Assembly: GCF_030272615.1 (NCBI RefSeq)
Contig: NC_081414.1
Span: forward strand, 51,121,136-51,185,135
Length of the DNA stretch: 64,000 nucleotides
Reading direction: 5' to 3'
From: Cryptomeria japonica
Taxonomy: Eukaryota; Streptophyta; Pinopsida; Cupressales; Cupressaceae
Below, one piece after another: positions 23,126 through 36,429 of this stretch. The position numbers and the translations under genes were made by a program. The notes beneath the pieces are model-generated. The model did no database searches. It saw only the letters and a program-made list of their open reading frames with translations, and was not told where the DNA came from. Each line of letters opens with the position of its first letter. Positions within the stretch are counted from its first letter, which is position 1.

Positions 23126-23808
23126 CTGCTTCCTAATGATTCTGATTTGAAAATGGTTTAATTGTGCCGTTGTGGTTCTTGTCATTGAGATTCAATTTTT
23201 TATTGGAGGTTATTGCTAAGTATTTATGTTAGGGGAAGAGCACCAATAGATAAGGTACTTTCAATAACGGTTATCTTATTGTCGTGTTGACCTTCCAATA
23301 GCCGTCAGAGTGAAAACACCATTAATAAATTTGTTTTGTACCAATAGCTGATCATTTTTTATAATTAATTGGCCCATTTGTGCACCACTATTGGAACATT
23401 TGTGCACCACTATTGGTACATTTGTCAACAAATACTAGTGATTTGTTATTTTTTTTGATCAGTAAAGACAGAACCGTGACTATATATTCATTTTGAAAAG
23501 ATTACAGTATATAGATCCAGAATTCCAAAAAGATCATAAACCTAAGAAAAACATTTGAAATCATTCCCTGGATTTACATTTAGGGAATCTAATTTCAAAG
23601 CACTACAGTAAACCCTATACAATTTCTTCATCCATTCAAAAAAACCTTCAGAATTTATAGCAACGAAGATCAAAACTTAACATTTTAAATATGAGTTTAG
23701 GTTTAACAAAGATTATCTAAAATATTTTAAGAAAAAACTTATAAACCAGCAGCCAACTAAAGGCTTAGCAATGTCTTCAAATAAACCAGCAACATAAAAC
23801 CTATTTGT
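23126..23808. other. Non-coding flank
   Basis: Contains the first copy of the GTTCTTGTCAT motif (23165-23240) and a two-copy CATTTGTGCACCACTATTGG direct repeat at 23389-23430. No gene seen. Confidence 0.6.
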
Positions 23809-24180
23809 TTAATGATCTTCATGTGGCTCAATAGGGGGAATTGGAGCTCTGCCTCTTCCATGGCCTCTGCACGGAGGCCGTCCTCAACCGCGACCAGAAC
23901 CACGACCCAAACCTCTACCACCACCTCTCCTGTCCTGTTCAGCATGGGGCTCCTCTTCTTCTGATTTTGGTGGCAAAATTCCATTCATCCTTGCAAATTC
24001 AAGGAATTCTTCCTCCCTACCCAAATCTTTTGGATTCTCACCAAGGAAGTGCCATTTGAGGAATCTGAGCCCCATACCTGCAAGAGCTCTATGATTGTCT
24101 AGGTCCTTGCCTTTAAGGTCGAGCAGAAAGGGATAATATTTGATGAGTTCCTCGAGAACATTGAGTTGACGGTTACTGGA
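23809..24180 (-). pseudogene. C-terminal gene fragment, RGG-like tail, unidentified family
   Basis: An open minus-strand frame of about 124 codons, ending at TAA 23809-23811. It reads L-E-E-L-I-K-Y-Y-P-F-L-L-D-L-K-G, then R-F-L-K-W-H-F-L-G-E-N-P-K-D-L-G, I-L-P-P-K-S-E-E-E-E, and a Gly/Arg-rich tail. TGA at 23884-23886 interrupts the tail where CGA (Arg) would fit; the frame then continues G-R-P-P-C-R-G-H-G-R-G-R to the TAA. Upstream, TTCCAG precedes the open part, a plausible splice acceptor, but no matching upstream exon is seen. The coding character is convincing and the family is not recognised. I regard it as the last exon of a dead or displaced gene. Confidence 0.55.
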
Positions 24181-25039
24181 ACATCTTTAGTTAGGTATTA
24201 GGCGACACTTTGAGATGTGTACTTTTTTATCTTTGTGCGCATAACTGATTCCACAGCGTAAATCGTTACTACACAGAAGCCAGATCAATAGCTAAAAGAA
24301 GTTAAGTCGCATACAAAGACAACTAAAAAAATAAATCAAAATCCGATGTACCGTTTAGGATCTATGGGTGCGCAAAATTAGCCATGACAGCTACTGGTGC
24401 TCTTCCCCTAGTCGTGTATTGCTAAGAATTAATGTTAGCTGTGAGGATTTTCGTATATGGTTCACTAATTCAAAAATGGTTTAGTTATGACATTGTGGTT
24501 CTTGTCATGGAGATTCAAATTTCTATTGGGATGTTATTGCTAAGTATTCATGTTGGAGATAAGGACCTTCATATGTGGCCTAGTAATTCAAAAATGGTTT
24601 TCTAATTCAAAAATGATTTAATTGTGATGTTGTGGTTCTTGTCATCAAAATTCAAATCTATATGCGGGGGGTTATCTCTAAGTATTCATGTCCGGATGAG
24701 GTCCCTCTTATATGGCCTCACTGAATCATAGCTTAGGTAAAAAAGGATTACTGCCAATTTTTTTTAAAAAAAAATGATTTATCCATGTATAAAAGACATG
24801 AAAATCTTGTGATGATTGCATTTTAATTGTTTTATTGATTTTAATAAAATCAATTTCAAACACTAAAAGAAAACAAAAACAAGGAATCAATAATTGAGGG
24901 GACTTAAAAAGTGAAGTGTTAATCATGGTATTTTAATCATTTTATTGGGTTATGTGACATCAATTTCAAACATATAAAAGAAAACGAAACCAAAAGAATC
25001 AATATTCCGTGTGACCTGCAAAGTAAAGTCTTCATTTGG

Positions 25040-25200
25040 AAGGATTTGTGAAGTCTTAACATGCGCCACTACAATCTCCATCTACATGTTCTTTCCTCTA
25101 ACCATGTGGGAGTAAATCTAGAGGAATGGAACCTATGACCATCATCCATGATTTTTGATGGCTTGACAATCTGATCTACCTCTAAAGGCTATCAATTTCA
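25040..25200 (-). repeat. SINE-like tRNA-related block, copy 1 of 4
   Basis: On the minus strand the block reads ATGATGGTCATAGGTTCCATTCC, containing a near-consensus Pol III B box (GGTTCAATTCC in the other copies) followed by CTCTAGATTTACTCCCACATGG. Other copies: 28590-28740, 30045-30185, 32960-33110. No convincing A box is visible. Confidence 0.35.
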
Positions 25201-26448
25201 AATATCTTAATGCATATAATCTTTAATAATATTCATGTTTGAACTTAAATAAGTAGAAATAAGTCAAGCGGAGAAGGTTCTAGCTAATTAATATATTAAA
25301 GTATGTATTGGTGGGGGAATATAAACACTTTTATGTAAAATATTTAGATTAATCAATCCATGTTTTTCAATGGCTTGACCCTTTGTCTACTCCTAAGTGT
25401 TGTCATTCAAACATCTTAATTCTTATAATATTTAATAATTTCATGTTTGAGCTTAAATAAATATAAATGACTTAAGTGGGGAAGGTTCTAGCTAATTAAT
25501 ATCCTATTAAAGCATACTTTTGTGGACACGTAGAAACAATTTTACATAAAATATTTAGATTAATCAATCGATTAATCTTAATAAATGAGTTAACTCAAAA
25601 TAAAGAATTGAAATAAATATTAAATTTCACAAAATAGATCTAGAAATGTTTAGCTTCGTGTTTGATAAGGAATATTCTATTATAATATACTATAACAATA
25701 AAATTTACATACGTTTTATATTTAGTTTTGTACCTATTTTGAGAGAAAGTTTTTAATGGTGCAATATTGTGCGAATTTATGTTGATTTGTCATGCTTTTA
25801 TCCACCTCTATATGTACACATCCTTATATAATTAGCACCTACCTTATCCCTATGCACACACATTCCTATGTATTCACCCTATCTACTTGATTATCACATT
25901 CATGCATGCACCTGCATGCACCTATATTCATCTAGTTGTTATGAACTCCAATTTGGCTCTTTATTCCTTCCAAGATGGGTCCACAGTTTGCTTGTATTTG
26001 TAGCTTCTCCTTGATCAAGTTGTTTGTGTTGGGCCTTGTTTGTCTTATCTCTTTCCATTTTCTTCTTTTTGTATATTATAAATATTTGTATGTTTAGATA
26101 TAATGGAGTATTAATAAATATTTTTTGTTTGTAGATTTTGTTTTTAAATATATAGTAATTATAGATAATTAGAATTAATCTATAGTATTAGATAAATATA
26201 TTAATCTATAAGTAAATGTTTGTTTCAGATATATTTTATAATACTTATATTTTTCTACTTATAGGATTAATATATAATATTATTATAAAGCATTTTAATA
26301 TATTGTATTTGTAGATATATAGTGTTAATATAATACATATTTTTTAATTAGACTTTTGGTGTCTGTGCCAAGATTTTGCACAAAAAAGTGGCCAAATGGC
26401 CAAAAACCAAAAAAAAAAGCAAGCTCATTATTAGCAAATCCAAATATG

Positions 26449-26491
26449 TGCTTATGTTATGGCTTGGAAAGACCAAGCCATAACATGAGCA
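26449..26491. repeat. 19-bp-arm hairpin
   Basis: Arms 26449-26467 and 26473-26491 pair at 18 of 19 positions around the loop AAAGA; core arm word GTTATGGCTTGG / CCAAGCCATAAC. The equivalent site in the next copy (31345-31385) has lost most of the right arm. Confidence 0.9.
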
Positions 26492-26762
26492 CATAATGCG
26501 TATTTTAAACATATAAAAAAATTAACTTAGGTAATGCTTAATTCTTTTGGGAAAGTAGTTGCCTGTAAGTGTTTGATAGGTAATGCCCTCCACAAGATCA
26601 AGTTCAAAGTGATAACTTAGTTCTTTTTAAGCTTTAAAGTGATAATTGAGGGTGGGTGAGAGAGAGTTAGGTGAAGAGAAAGGGAGAGGGAGAGGTACGT
26701 AGTGAGATTTAGGTTAGAGGAAGAGAGGGAGAGTTAGATAGAGAGAGGAAGATAAAGGTGAA

Positions 26763-26871
<109 letters not shown>

Positions 26872-26875
26872 ATAA

Positions 26876-27085
26876 CATTTGTGTTGGTTGGTAAGTCAAT
26901 TCCAATTACAAGAAATGTACAAAGAGACCTAGGGAAAAAATAAGGGATAATTCATACCTACATAACACGTAGTTGGAGTTTTATGGTAACATCTAACATG
27001 AGCCTGGATCAATTGATTGGATTGTGTTGTGGGTTCTAGATTAAATGCTTTATTTATGAGAAGTTGTTTAGGTCTATATGTACAT
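26876..27085. repeat. Phytocyanin upstream segment, copy 2
   Basis: TTTGTGTTGG...GGATCAATTGATTGGATTG...GAGAAGTTGTTTAGG; alignable to 22907-23125 with indels. No exon 1 homology is attached. Confidence 0.8.
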
Positions 27086-30000
27086 GACTATTGACCCATT
27101 TGCAAGAGTCTAGTTTTATGACAATCCTAATTTTAAATATAAATTAATTGTTGCATCATGGTTCTTGTCATGGAAATTCAAATCTCTATTAGGGTGTTAT
27201 TGCTAAGTATTCATATTGGGGATGAGGATCCATGTATATGGCTCCACTAACTTAAAAATGGTTTAATTGTGGCATTATGGTTCTTGTCACCGAGATTCAA
27301 ACCTTATTGGGGTCTTATTATTAAGTATTCATGTTGAGGATGACGACCTTCATCCATGGCCTCATTAATTCAAGAGGTTTAATTGTGATGTAGTTGTTCT
27401 TTTCACTAAGATTTAAATATCTATATGGGTGTTATTACTAACTATTCATGTTTGGACGAAGTCCCCTATCTATGGCCTCACCAATTCATAGCTTTGGTCA
27501 AAAGGATTTACCCCTAATTTTAAAATAAAAAATAAAAATATTTTATTTGTGTATAAACAACATGAAAACATTGCGAAATCCCGACTAATCATCTGTAATA
27601 TTTAATGACTATATTTTAATTATTTTATTGGTTTTTATGAAATCAATTTCAACTATTAAAAGAAAACGAAAAAATGAAGGAATAAATAATTGGCGAGACT
27701 TATGATTGGTGGGACTTGCAAAATGAAGTTTTAACATGCACTACTATAATCTCCATTTAATATGGCAAGTGAAATGATGAAGGGTACTCCCCTTATAAAC
27801 CCAAACACACAACAAAAATAGAGAAATAACTTGAAAATGCAAGAAAGAAACACATGCCTTCTATTATCTCATTGAAATGAAATTACAACATTTAGCAAAT
27901 AACATGCTATAGCCACATGGGCATTCTCATTACAATAATCTGGAAGCCATAACCATAATCTGCAATACTGGAACTTCCCTCTGTAACCCTCTTTCACCCA
28001 TTTATATAGCACCTATAACCACCTTAGAATGTTCTAGAAAGTGTAATTTTTCCTCTTTATGGGACTAGCGGTTTATCGGTTCATTTTTCCCACCTAGGTA
28101 GAATTTCATTGAAACTTGAGTTTTGGTGGCACAAATTTCGAGAGCCATAAATTTTGACTCGGGTGTCTGATTCGCTATTAAAACATATCGAAGATATATA
28201 TCTCTAGATTTTGAACCTTTTGGAGGCCTCTAAGGTCTTCTGTTTTGAGTTTTAAGCTTCATTGGAGAAATTGCTCAGGACTAAAACTTTGATATCTTTG
28301 AAACCGTATAGGATATTGAGATGATTCTTTCACCAATCATCTTTTTTCTCAATTTAACTCCTTGGGACCAGTTTTCATGTCCATATGACAAAAATGAGCC
28401 AAAGTCCTGAAAATAGTGTGCGACTATTTTTTACTATTTTTGGCTTCTATACGTCTTATATAGTGTAGCCATCATAATGGGCTCTAAGTATTATTTTTTT
28501 TTAAACACAAAACAAAAAGAAAATACAATATTTCTTTTTGGGTGATGCAAGATTACTCCTAAACCCTGGATGCTCCTGCATCATGAAGTGAAGTATTAAC
28601 ATGCACCACTGTAATCTCCATCTACATGAGTTGCTCTCTACCCATGTGGGAGTAAATCTAGAGGAATTGAACCTATGAACATCATTCATGCTTTCTAATG
28701 GTTTGAGAATATGGTCTACCCCTAAGGGTTATCAATTTCAAATATATTAATTCATGTAATTTTTAATAATTTCATGTTTGAACTTGAAAAAATAGAAATA
28801 AGTTAAGTGGAAAAGGTTCTAGCTAATTAAGAATTTGTTAAAGTATATTTCATGGAGGAATATAAACACTTTTACATTAAACATTTAGACTAATCAATCA
28901 TTGTTTTCAAATGGCTTGACTCTATAGTCTACCCCTAAAGACTATCAATTTCAAACATCTTAATCCATATAATATTTAATAATTTCATGTTTGAACTTAA
29001 ATATATAGAAATGATTTAAGTGGGAAATTTTCTAGCTAATTAATACCTTGTTTTAGTGTATATTTGAGGAGGAAAAGAAACAATTTTACATAAAATATTT
29101 AGATAAATCAATAGATTAATTTTAATAAATGAGTAAAGTCAAAATAAAGAATTGAAATATTTTAAATTTCACAAAAATAGATAGAGATGTCTAGCTTCAT
29201 GTTTGATAAGGAATATTATATTATAATATACTATAATGGTAAAATTTACATACATTTTTCATTTAGTCTTGTACTTATTTTGAGAAAAAGTTTCAAATGG
29301 TGCAATATTGTGTAATGTTAGGTTGATTTACCAAGATTTTATCCACTTGTATATGCACACATCCCTATATAATTAGCACCTACCTTTATGCACATGCATT
29401 CTTATATATTGACCCTATCTACTTGATTATCACAATAATGCTTGCACCTATATTCATCTAGTTGTGATGCACTCCAATATGCCTCTTTGTTTCTTCCAAG
29501 ATGGGTCCACATGGACAAAAACTCGTAGAATTCCATAAATAAAATTCATGTTGAGGATGAGGACCTTCGTCTATGGCCTCAACAATTCAAAAATGGTTTA
29601 CTTGAGGCATTGTGGTTCTTGTCACCACGATTCAAATCTCTATGTAGGTGTTATTGCTAAGTATTCATGTTGGGATGGGGTCCCTCATTTATGGCCTCAC
29701 TGAATCCTAGTTCTGATCAAAATGATTTACTCTCAATTTAAAAATAAAAAATAGAAATGGTTTGTTCATGTATAAACAACATGAAAATATTGTGATGGTT
29801 GTATTTTAATTGTTTTATTGATTTTTCTAAAAGCAATTTCAAACGTTGAAAGAAAACAAAATTTGAGGAATCAATAATTGATAGGACTTAAAAAGTGAAG
29901 TCTTAATGATAATATTGGAATCATTTTATTGGGTTGTGTGATATCAATTTCAAACATACAAAAGGAAACAAAACCAAAGGAATCAATATTTGGTGGGACC

Positions 30001-31535
30001 TTCAAAGTGAAGTCTCTTGTGAAATGAAGTCTTAATATGCATCACTATAATCTCCATCTACACATGCTACCCTCTACCCATGTGGGAGTAAATCTAGAGG
30101 AATTGAACCTATGACCATCATCTATGCTTTCTAATGGCTTGATAATATGATCTACCTCTAAGGGCTATCAATTTCAAACATCTTAATCCATATAATATTT
30201 AATAATTTTATGCTTGAACTTAAATAAGTAGAAATGAGTCAAGTGGAGAAGGTTCTAGCTAATTAATATTTTATTAAAGTATGTATTTGTGGAGGGATAT
30301 AAACACTTTTATGTAAAATACTTAGATTAATCGATCCATGTTTTCTAATGGCTTGACCCTTTCTTTGCTCCTAAGGGTTGTCAATTTCAAACATCTTAAT
30401 CCATATAATATTTAATAATTTCATGTTTGAGCTTAAATAAATATAAAAGACTTAAGTGAGGAAGGTTCTAGCTAATTAATATCCTATTAAAGCATATATT
30501 TGTGGAGCAATATAAACACTTTTACATAAAATATTTAGACTAATCAATCAATTAATCTTAATAAATGAGTTAAGTTGAAATAAAGAATTGAATTAAACAT
30601 TAAATTTCACAAGAATAGATAGAGATGTTTAGTTTCATGTTTGATCAGGAATATTCTATTTTAATATACTATAATGATAAAATTTACATACCATTTATAT
30701 TTGGTTTTGTATCTATTTTGAGAAAAAAAAATTAATGGTATAATATTGTGCAAAGTTATGTTGATTCATCATACACATTCCTATGTATTCACCCTATCTA
30801 CTTGATTATCATATTCATGCATGCACCTATATTTGTCTAGTTGTTATGCACTCCAATTTGGTTCTCTATTTCTTCCAAGATGGGCCCACAATTTGCTTGT
30901 ATTTGTAGCCTATCATTGATCTAGTTGTGTGTGCCCTTAATCTTTTTCCCTATGTCGGGCCTCATTTTGTCTTATCTCTTTTCATTTTCTTCTTTTTGTA
31001 TATTATAAATATTTATATGTACATTATAAGTTTAGATATAATGTAGTATTTATAGATTTATTTTTTTTAAATGTTTTTTCCTAAATATATAGTAATTATA
31101 TTTAATTAGAATTAATATATAGTATTAGATATACATATTAATCTATAAGAAAATCTTCATTTTAGATATATTTTATAATATTTATATTTTTCTACTTATA
31201 GGATTAATATTTGTATTATATATAATATTATTATATAGCATTAATATAATACATATTTTTAATTAGAATTTTGTCTTATGCACTAAGATGGTGCACAAAA
31301 AGGTGGAAAAACAAACAAAAAGCAAGCTCATTATTAGCATATCCAAATAATATGCTTGTGTTATGGCTTGGCAAGACGTGAGCACATTATGCTTATTTTA
31401 AACATAGAAAAAAATAACTTAGGTAATGCTTAATTCTTTTGGGAAAGTGGTTTCTTGTAAGTGTTTGATTGGTAATGTCGTCCAGAAGATCAAGTTCAAA
31501 GTGATAACTAGGTTATCTTTTTAAATTGATAATTG

Positions 31536-31538
<3 letters not shown>
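27086..31538. other. Intergenic part of the duplication array, copy 2
   Basis: No gene. GTTCTTGTCAT motif copies at 27140-27230, 27250-27330, 27370-27480 and 29590-29690; SINE-like blocks at 28590-28740 and 30045-30185; CTATCTACTTGATTATCA blocks at 29400-29515 and 30775-30895. The 27790-28500 part is unique by eye. Two internal copies of the longer order (28580-29530 and 30000-31500) show that duplication happened more than once. Confidence 0.65.
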
Positions 31539-31821
<283 letters not shown>

Positions 31822-31985
31822 GTAAAAATAGAGTAGAAGGAGGGAGATAGAGAGAGAGGGGGGGAGAAAGAGAAAGAGGTGAGAAAAAGAGTAGAGAGGG
31901 AAGGAGGTAAAGAGGGAGAGATAGGGGGGGATATATAGGTGGTTAGAACTAGAGGTAAAAAATAGAGTAGGGAGGGAAGGTATAT

Positions 31986-32195
31986 AGAATTTGTGTTGGC
32001 AAGTAAGTCAAGCTTGATTATGTGAAATGCATGGAGAGACTCAAAGTTAGGATAATTCATACCCACATTATAGATATTTGGAATTTCATGGTAATATCTA
32101 ATGTGAGCTTGGATCAATTGATTGGATTGTATGGTGGGTTTAGATTAAATGCTTTGTTATGAGAAATTGTTCAGGGATATGTTTACACGACTACT
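31986..32195. repeat. Phytocyanin upstream segment, copy 3
   Basis: TTTGTGTTGGCAAGTAAGTCAAGC...GGATCAATTGATTGGATTGTATGG...GAAATTGTTCAGGG. Flanked on the left by purine-rich DNA that grades into the compound microsatellite. Confidence 0.8.
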
Positions 32196-33806
32196 AACCC
32201 GATTTCAAGAATCTCATTTTGTCATGATCTTGATTTTAAAATGCTTTAATTGTGACATCATGGTTCTTGTCATCGATATTCAAATCTCTATTAGGGTGTT
32301 ATTGTATTTATTCATGTTGGGGATGAGGATCCCTGTATATGGCCCTACTAATTTAAAAATGGTTTAATTGTGGCATTATGGTTCTTGTTACCAAGATTCA
32401 AATCTCCATTGGGGTGTTATTGTTCAGTATTCATGTTGAGGATGAGGACCTCCAATTCTGGCCTCGTTATCAAAAGGTTTAATTGTGATGTTGTGGTTCT
32501 TGTCCCCAAGATTAAAATCTTTGTGTGGTTGTTATTTCTAAGTATTCATGTTGGGATGAAGTCCCCTATCTATGTCCTCACTAATTCATAGCTTTGGTCA
32601 AAAGGATTTACCCCCAATTTAAAATAAAAAATAAAAATGTTTTGTTTGTGCATAAACAACATAAAAATCTTGTGCTATCCTGACTAATCATCTGCAATAT
32701 TTAATGATTGTATTTTAATTGTTTTATTGGTTTTTATGAAATCAATTTCAATTGTAAAACAAAAATGAAGTAATCAATAATTGGCGGGACTTATGATTGG
32801 TGGGACTTGCAAAATGATTTTAATTGTTTTATTGGGTTATTTGGTATCAATTTCAAACATTAAAAGAAAACAAAAATTGGAAGAATCAATATTTGGCGAG
32901 ACTTTCAAAATGAAGCTTTAACATGAACTACTATAGGCTCCATTTAATTGGACATGTGAAGTGAAGTCTTAACATGCACCAATATAATGTCCATCTACAT
33001 GAGTTGCTCTCTACCCATGTGGGATTAAATCAAGGGGAATTGAATCTATGAACATCATCCATGCTTTCTAATGGCTTGACAATCTAGTCTACCCCTAAGG
33101 GTTATCAATTTCAAATATATTAATTCATGTAAATATTTAATAATTTCATATTTGAACTTTAATAAATAGAAATAAGTTAAGTGAAAAAGGTTCTAGCTAA
33201 TTAATATTTTATTAAAGTAAATATGTGTGGGGGAATATAAACATTTTAAATAAAATATCCATATTAATCAATCCATGTTTTCAATGGCTTGACTCTAGAA
33301 TCTACCCTAAAGATTATTAATTTCAAACATCTTAATCCATATAATACTTAACAATTTCATGTTTGAACTTAAATGAATAGAAATGACTTAAGTGGGGGAA
33401 GGTTCTAGTTAATTAAAATCCTATTTTAGTATATGTTTGTAGAGGAATGGAAACACTTTTACTAAACTATTTAGACAATTCAATGGATTAATCTTAATAA
33501 ATGAGTTAACTCAAAATAAAGAATTGAAATAAATATTAAATTTCATAGAAAAATATAGAGATGTTTAGCTTCATGTTTGATAAGGAATATTCTATTATAA
33601 TAAACTATAATTTTGTACATATAAAAAGTTTAAAATGTGCATATATTGTGTAAAGTTTGATAAGGAATATTCATATACATATATTTTTATTTAATTTTGT
33701 ACTTAGAAAAAGTTTAAAATGTGCAATATTGTGTAAAGTTAGACTGATTTACCAAGCTTTTATCCACCTTCGTATGCACACATCCCAATATAATTATCAC
33801 CTACCT
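32196..33806. other. Intergenic part of the duplication array, copy 3
   Basis: No gene. GTTCTTGTCAT motif copies near 32235-32340, 32355-32440 and 32475-32570; SINE-like block 32960-33110; then blocks matching 25.2-25.8 kb. It stops at CACCTACCTTATCCT where the Tat element is inserted, and resumes after 47397. Confidence 0.65.
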
Positions 33807-33812
33807 TATCCT

Positions 33813-35384
33813 TGTAGACGTATAAAAATGACCATATTCCTAAATGAATATTTTATGTTCATTTCTCTATTTAATTAAATCCAATTTAATTAAATTATCC
33901 ACATTCTTCTATTTAATTAAGTAAATTACTTGATTACATTCACTATACCATTTAATGAATAAATCATTTTATTCAATTAAATCCCTCTAGCCACTTTTAA
34001 TTAAATTCAAATTTAATTAAATAGTTATCCTAAATTGAATAAATCAAATTTATTTAATTACAACCAAATTGAATGAAAATCAAATTAATTCAATTAAATC
34101 CTATTATCCCTCCATCCACTTGCAAAAACCCAAACCCCTTCCTAATCCCTTCTAGAATCTTCTAACCAATTCTAATTAACCTAAACCCCCTCTAAACTTT
34201 GTCACATCCCTAAGCAAAGGGAGGTCACTTCTCAAATGGTCCAAAGTCTTGGATAACCATTGAAGGTTTTCAACCTTCAACCACCAAAACCCTTAAAGTC
34301 TTTGAAAACCATTAAAGGCTTCCAACCTTCAACCACTTAATCCCCAAAGTCTCCAATAACCATTAATGGTTATTTCAAACCCTCCCACATGGTTAAAACA
34401 TTTGTTTTGACTCAACCTCTATCCAACCCAAGGGTCCCATCAGGTCATTAATGCTTTGACCATGATTATCTCTTAATCATTTGCACAAAGGTTTATTTTT
34501 GGATTAGATCCTAATTCAGTGGGTAAGCCTAACTTAGACTTGACCCTTAGCCTTTAGATAACCATGAGGTCTTCTCAGGCCTTTAATGCTTCCAACCTCT
34601 TCTCTCAACCCAATACTATGTCGACACTTGTCACCATTTCATTGGTGCCAATTGTGCACATAGATCCCCAGCTTTCAAATCTGGCCCTTGATTAAACCTT
34701 TCAATCCTGACCATCCATTGCCCTGTTTGTGCTATAAATAGAGCTCTCATTCCTCCATTCTTAACAATCATCTTTCAAATTTGAAGCATTACACTTATGC
34801 TCAAATTCTTTCAAGCTTTCATTTCATATATGCTCATCATTTAGCCTCTTTTAGATCAGAAATTAGACTAAATATGCATGTTTAGAATAAGTTCTTTATC
34901 ATTTTAGCTCAATCATAGATTAAATATAGTATGCTAGGATAGTATTCATACTAATCTTGTCATCTTATCATTTAGTTTATTGCATTTTAGCATCATACAT
35001 AACTTAACATTCATCTCATACTAAAATCGATTAAAAATCTCTCTCGTTCTCATATTTGCCATCCCTAAGCCATTTTGCTCAGTAATCTGAGAGCAAAACA
35101 TTGGTTTGAGGGACATTGTGAGATAGAGAACCATGGGACCCTCCTTGGGAAGCTAAGTAACACCACGTTACTCCATAGCTTGCATCAAGAAGTCCTGTGT
35201 GTGTGTGTGGACTGGTATTTTACGTATTTTTCACATTTTAAATTGTATTCACCCACTTTTCCCACATACATTTTGACAATTTGGAAATTTTTAGACAAGT
35301 GTTTTTGGAGATAAAATCCGTAAGATGTTTAAAGGATTGGATTGATACTGATGATGAAAAGTTTCCGGATTATGATAGGAAAGA
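33813..35384 (-). repeat. 3' LTR of the Tat element (inner boundary uncertain)
   Basis: Outer end is TGTAGACG on the plus strand (…CGTCTACA on the minus strand). Contains AT-rich TTAATTAAAT repeats, three direct copies of a roughly 60-bp AACCATT(A)AA..GG..CAACCTTCAACCAC unit (34245-34370), and a plus-strand TATA box at 34733. I place the inner end near 35384 because GTTTCCGGATTATGATAGGAAAG there resembles the element's right terminus GTTTCCCGATCTGGAAAC; this boundary is weak. Confidence 0.55.
34733..34740 (+). promoter_or_regulatory. TATA box directed into the element (antisense promoter candidate)
   Basis: GCTATAAATAGAG, a strong plant TATA context, on the plus strand, opposite to gag-pol and pointing at the plus-strand ORFs at 36.4-38.1 kb. 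Confidence 0.55.
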
Positions 35385-35582
35385 CGTCCTCTATTGCTCG
35401 ATTCGTTTTCGGATTCTGACAACTTTGTTTGACACAAATTTGACTTGAGAAATAGTTTTAATGATTTATTTTTGTCACTCTGGTTTGATAAAAGATGTGT
35501 TTTGATGAAAAACTGTTTTCAAAATATTTTCGAAATTTTCTAAATTTTCGGTTTTTCAACTCTCTGTTTTTCTATCTTTTCT

Positions 35583-35922
35583 CACGCGCTAAAGTAGAGG
35601 TTTGATGCGCTATCTAATTTTCCTGATGCGCTAAAATGTTTCTCACACGCGCTAGTCTGCCCCCTGTTACGCGCTAAAGTACAGATTCTGGAAAATTTTT
35701 GTTCTTGACTGTGAAAGATGTACGCGCTAGACTGGGCTTCAGAAGTGCTAACTGTTTAGGCCAATGCGCTAAAATGGGATTTCTACGCGCTAACCTGTTT
35801 GTTTTACGCGCTAAGACAGACTGTTTGAATTTTGCTGTGAAGTTCGTTTGGAAAACAATGCGCTACACTGTGCCTCCTACGCGCTATCTGTTTTAGCACA
35901 TTTCAGGTCTGTTTTAGCGCAT
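35583..35922 (+). repeat. Interspersed (T/C)RCGCGCTAAA motif array
   Basis: Twelve forward copies of a GCGCTA-type word (one degenerated to GTGCTA) at irregular 15-50 bp spacing, plus two inverted copies (TTTTAGCACA, TTTTAGCGCA) at the right end. The core is CpG-rich in otherwise AT-rich DNA. Confidence 0.9.
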
Positions 35923-36127
35923 CCATGAAAATTTTGTGTTTTGGGCAGATTTTGAAAAGTTGTGTTTTTGCGTGCCTGTCGTGTTTTTGATGTATGTATC
36001 CAAGATGAGTATTTGTATAACTTGTTTTGATGTGCAATTTTCCAAGTTATGTATAGATATCAAGCTGTTTGTGTTGATCAGAACATGATTATTTGCGTTG
36101 TCTGTTTTAAGTTCAAATGTGTATGAA

Positions 36128-36300
36128 AGCCTGAGTTGTTTTACAAGCCGATATGGGTTGGAAACTTGAGTTGTTTTACAAGTTTTGATATGGGTGGGAA
36201 ACTTGAGTTGTTTTACAAGTTTATGTGATTGTGGTACTTGAATTGTTTTACAAGTTTTGATATGGTTTTTGAGAACTTGAGTTGTTTTACAAGTTGATAT
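36128..36300 (+). repeat. Five-copy tandem repeat, 33-40 bp unit
   Basis: Unit ACTTGAGTTGTTTTACAAGT plus TTTGATATGG(G/T). Each core contains the near-palindrome ACTTG...CAAGT, so each copy can form a small stem. Confidence 0.9.
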
Positions 36301-36429
36301 GAAATGATTAGGATTTTAAACTTTGATTGTAGATGAGCAAATTTGTTTCATGTTGTTGATGTAAGTTTTATTTTGATATCTTTGTGTTGATGTGGAAACT
36401 GATATTGGATATGTTTTGTTGGTTGACAG

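Larger units (their letters stand above)
35385..36429 (+). other. Repeat-rich leader upstream of the antisense ORF
   Basis: Non-coding. It holds the GCGCTA array (35583-35922) and the 40-bp tandem repeat (36128-36300). It ends in TTGGTTGACAG immediately before the open PMD frame, a good splice acceptor, so much of this leader may be an intron (inference). Confidence 0.5.
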
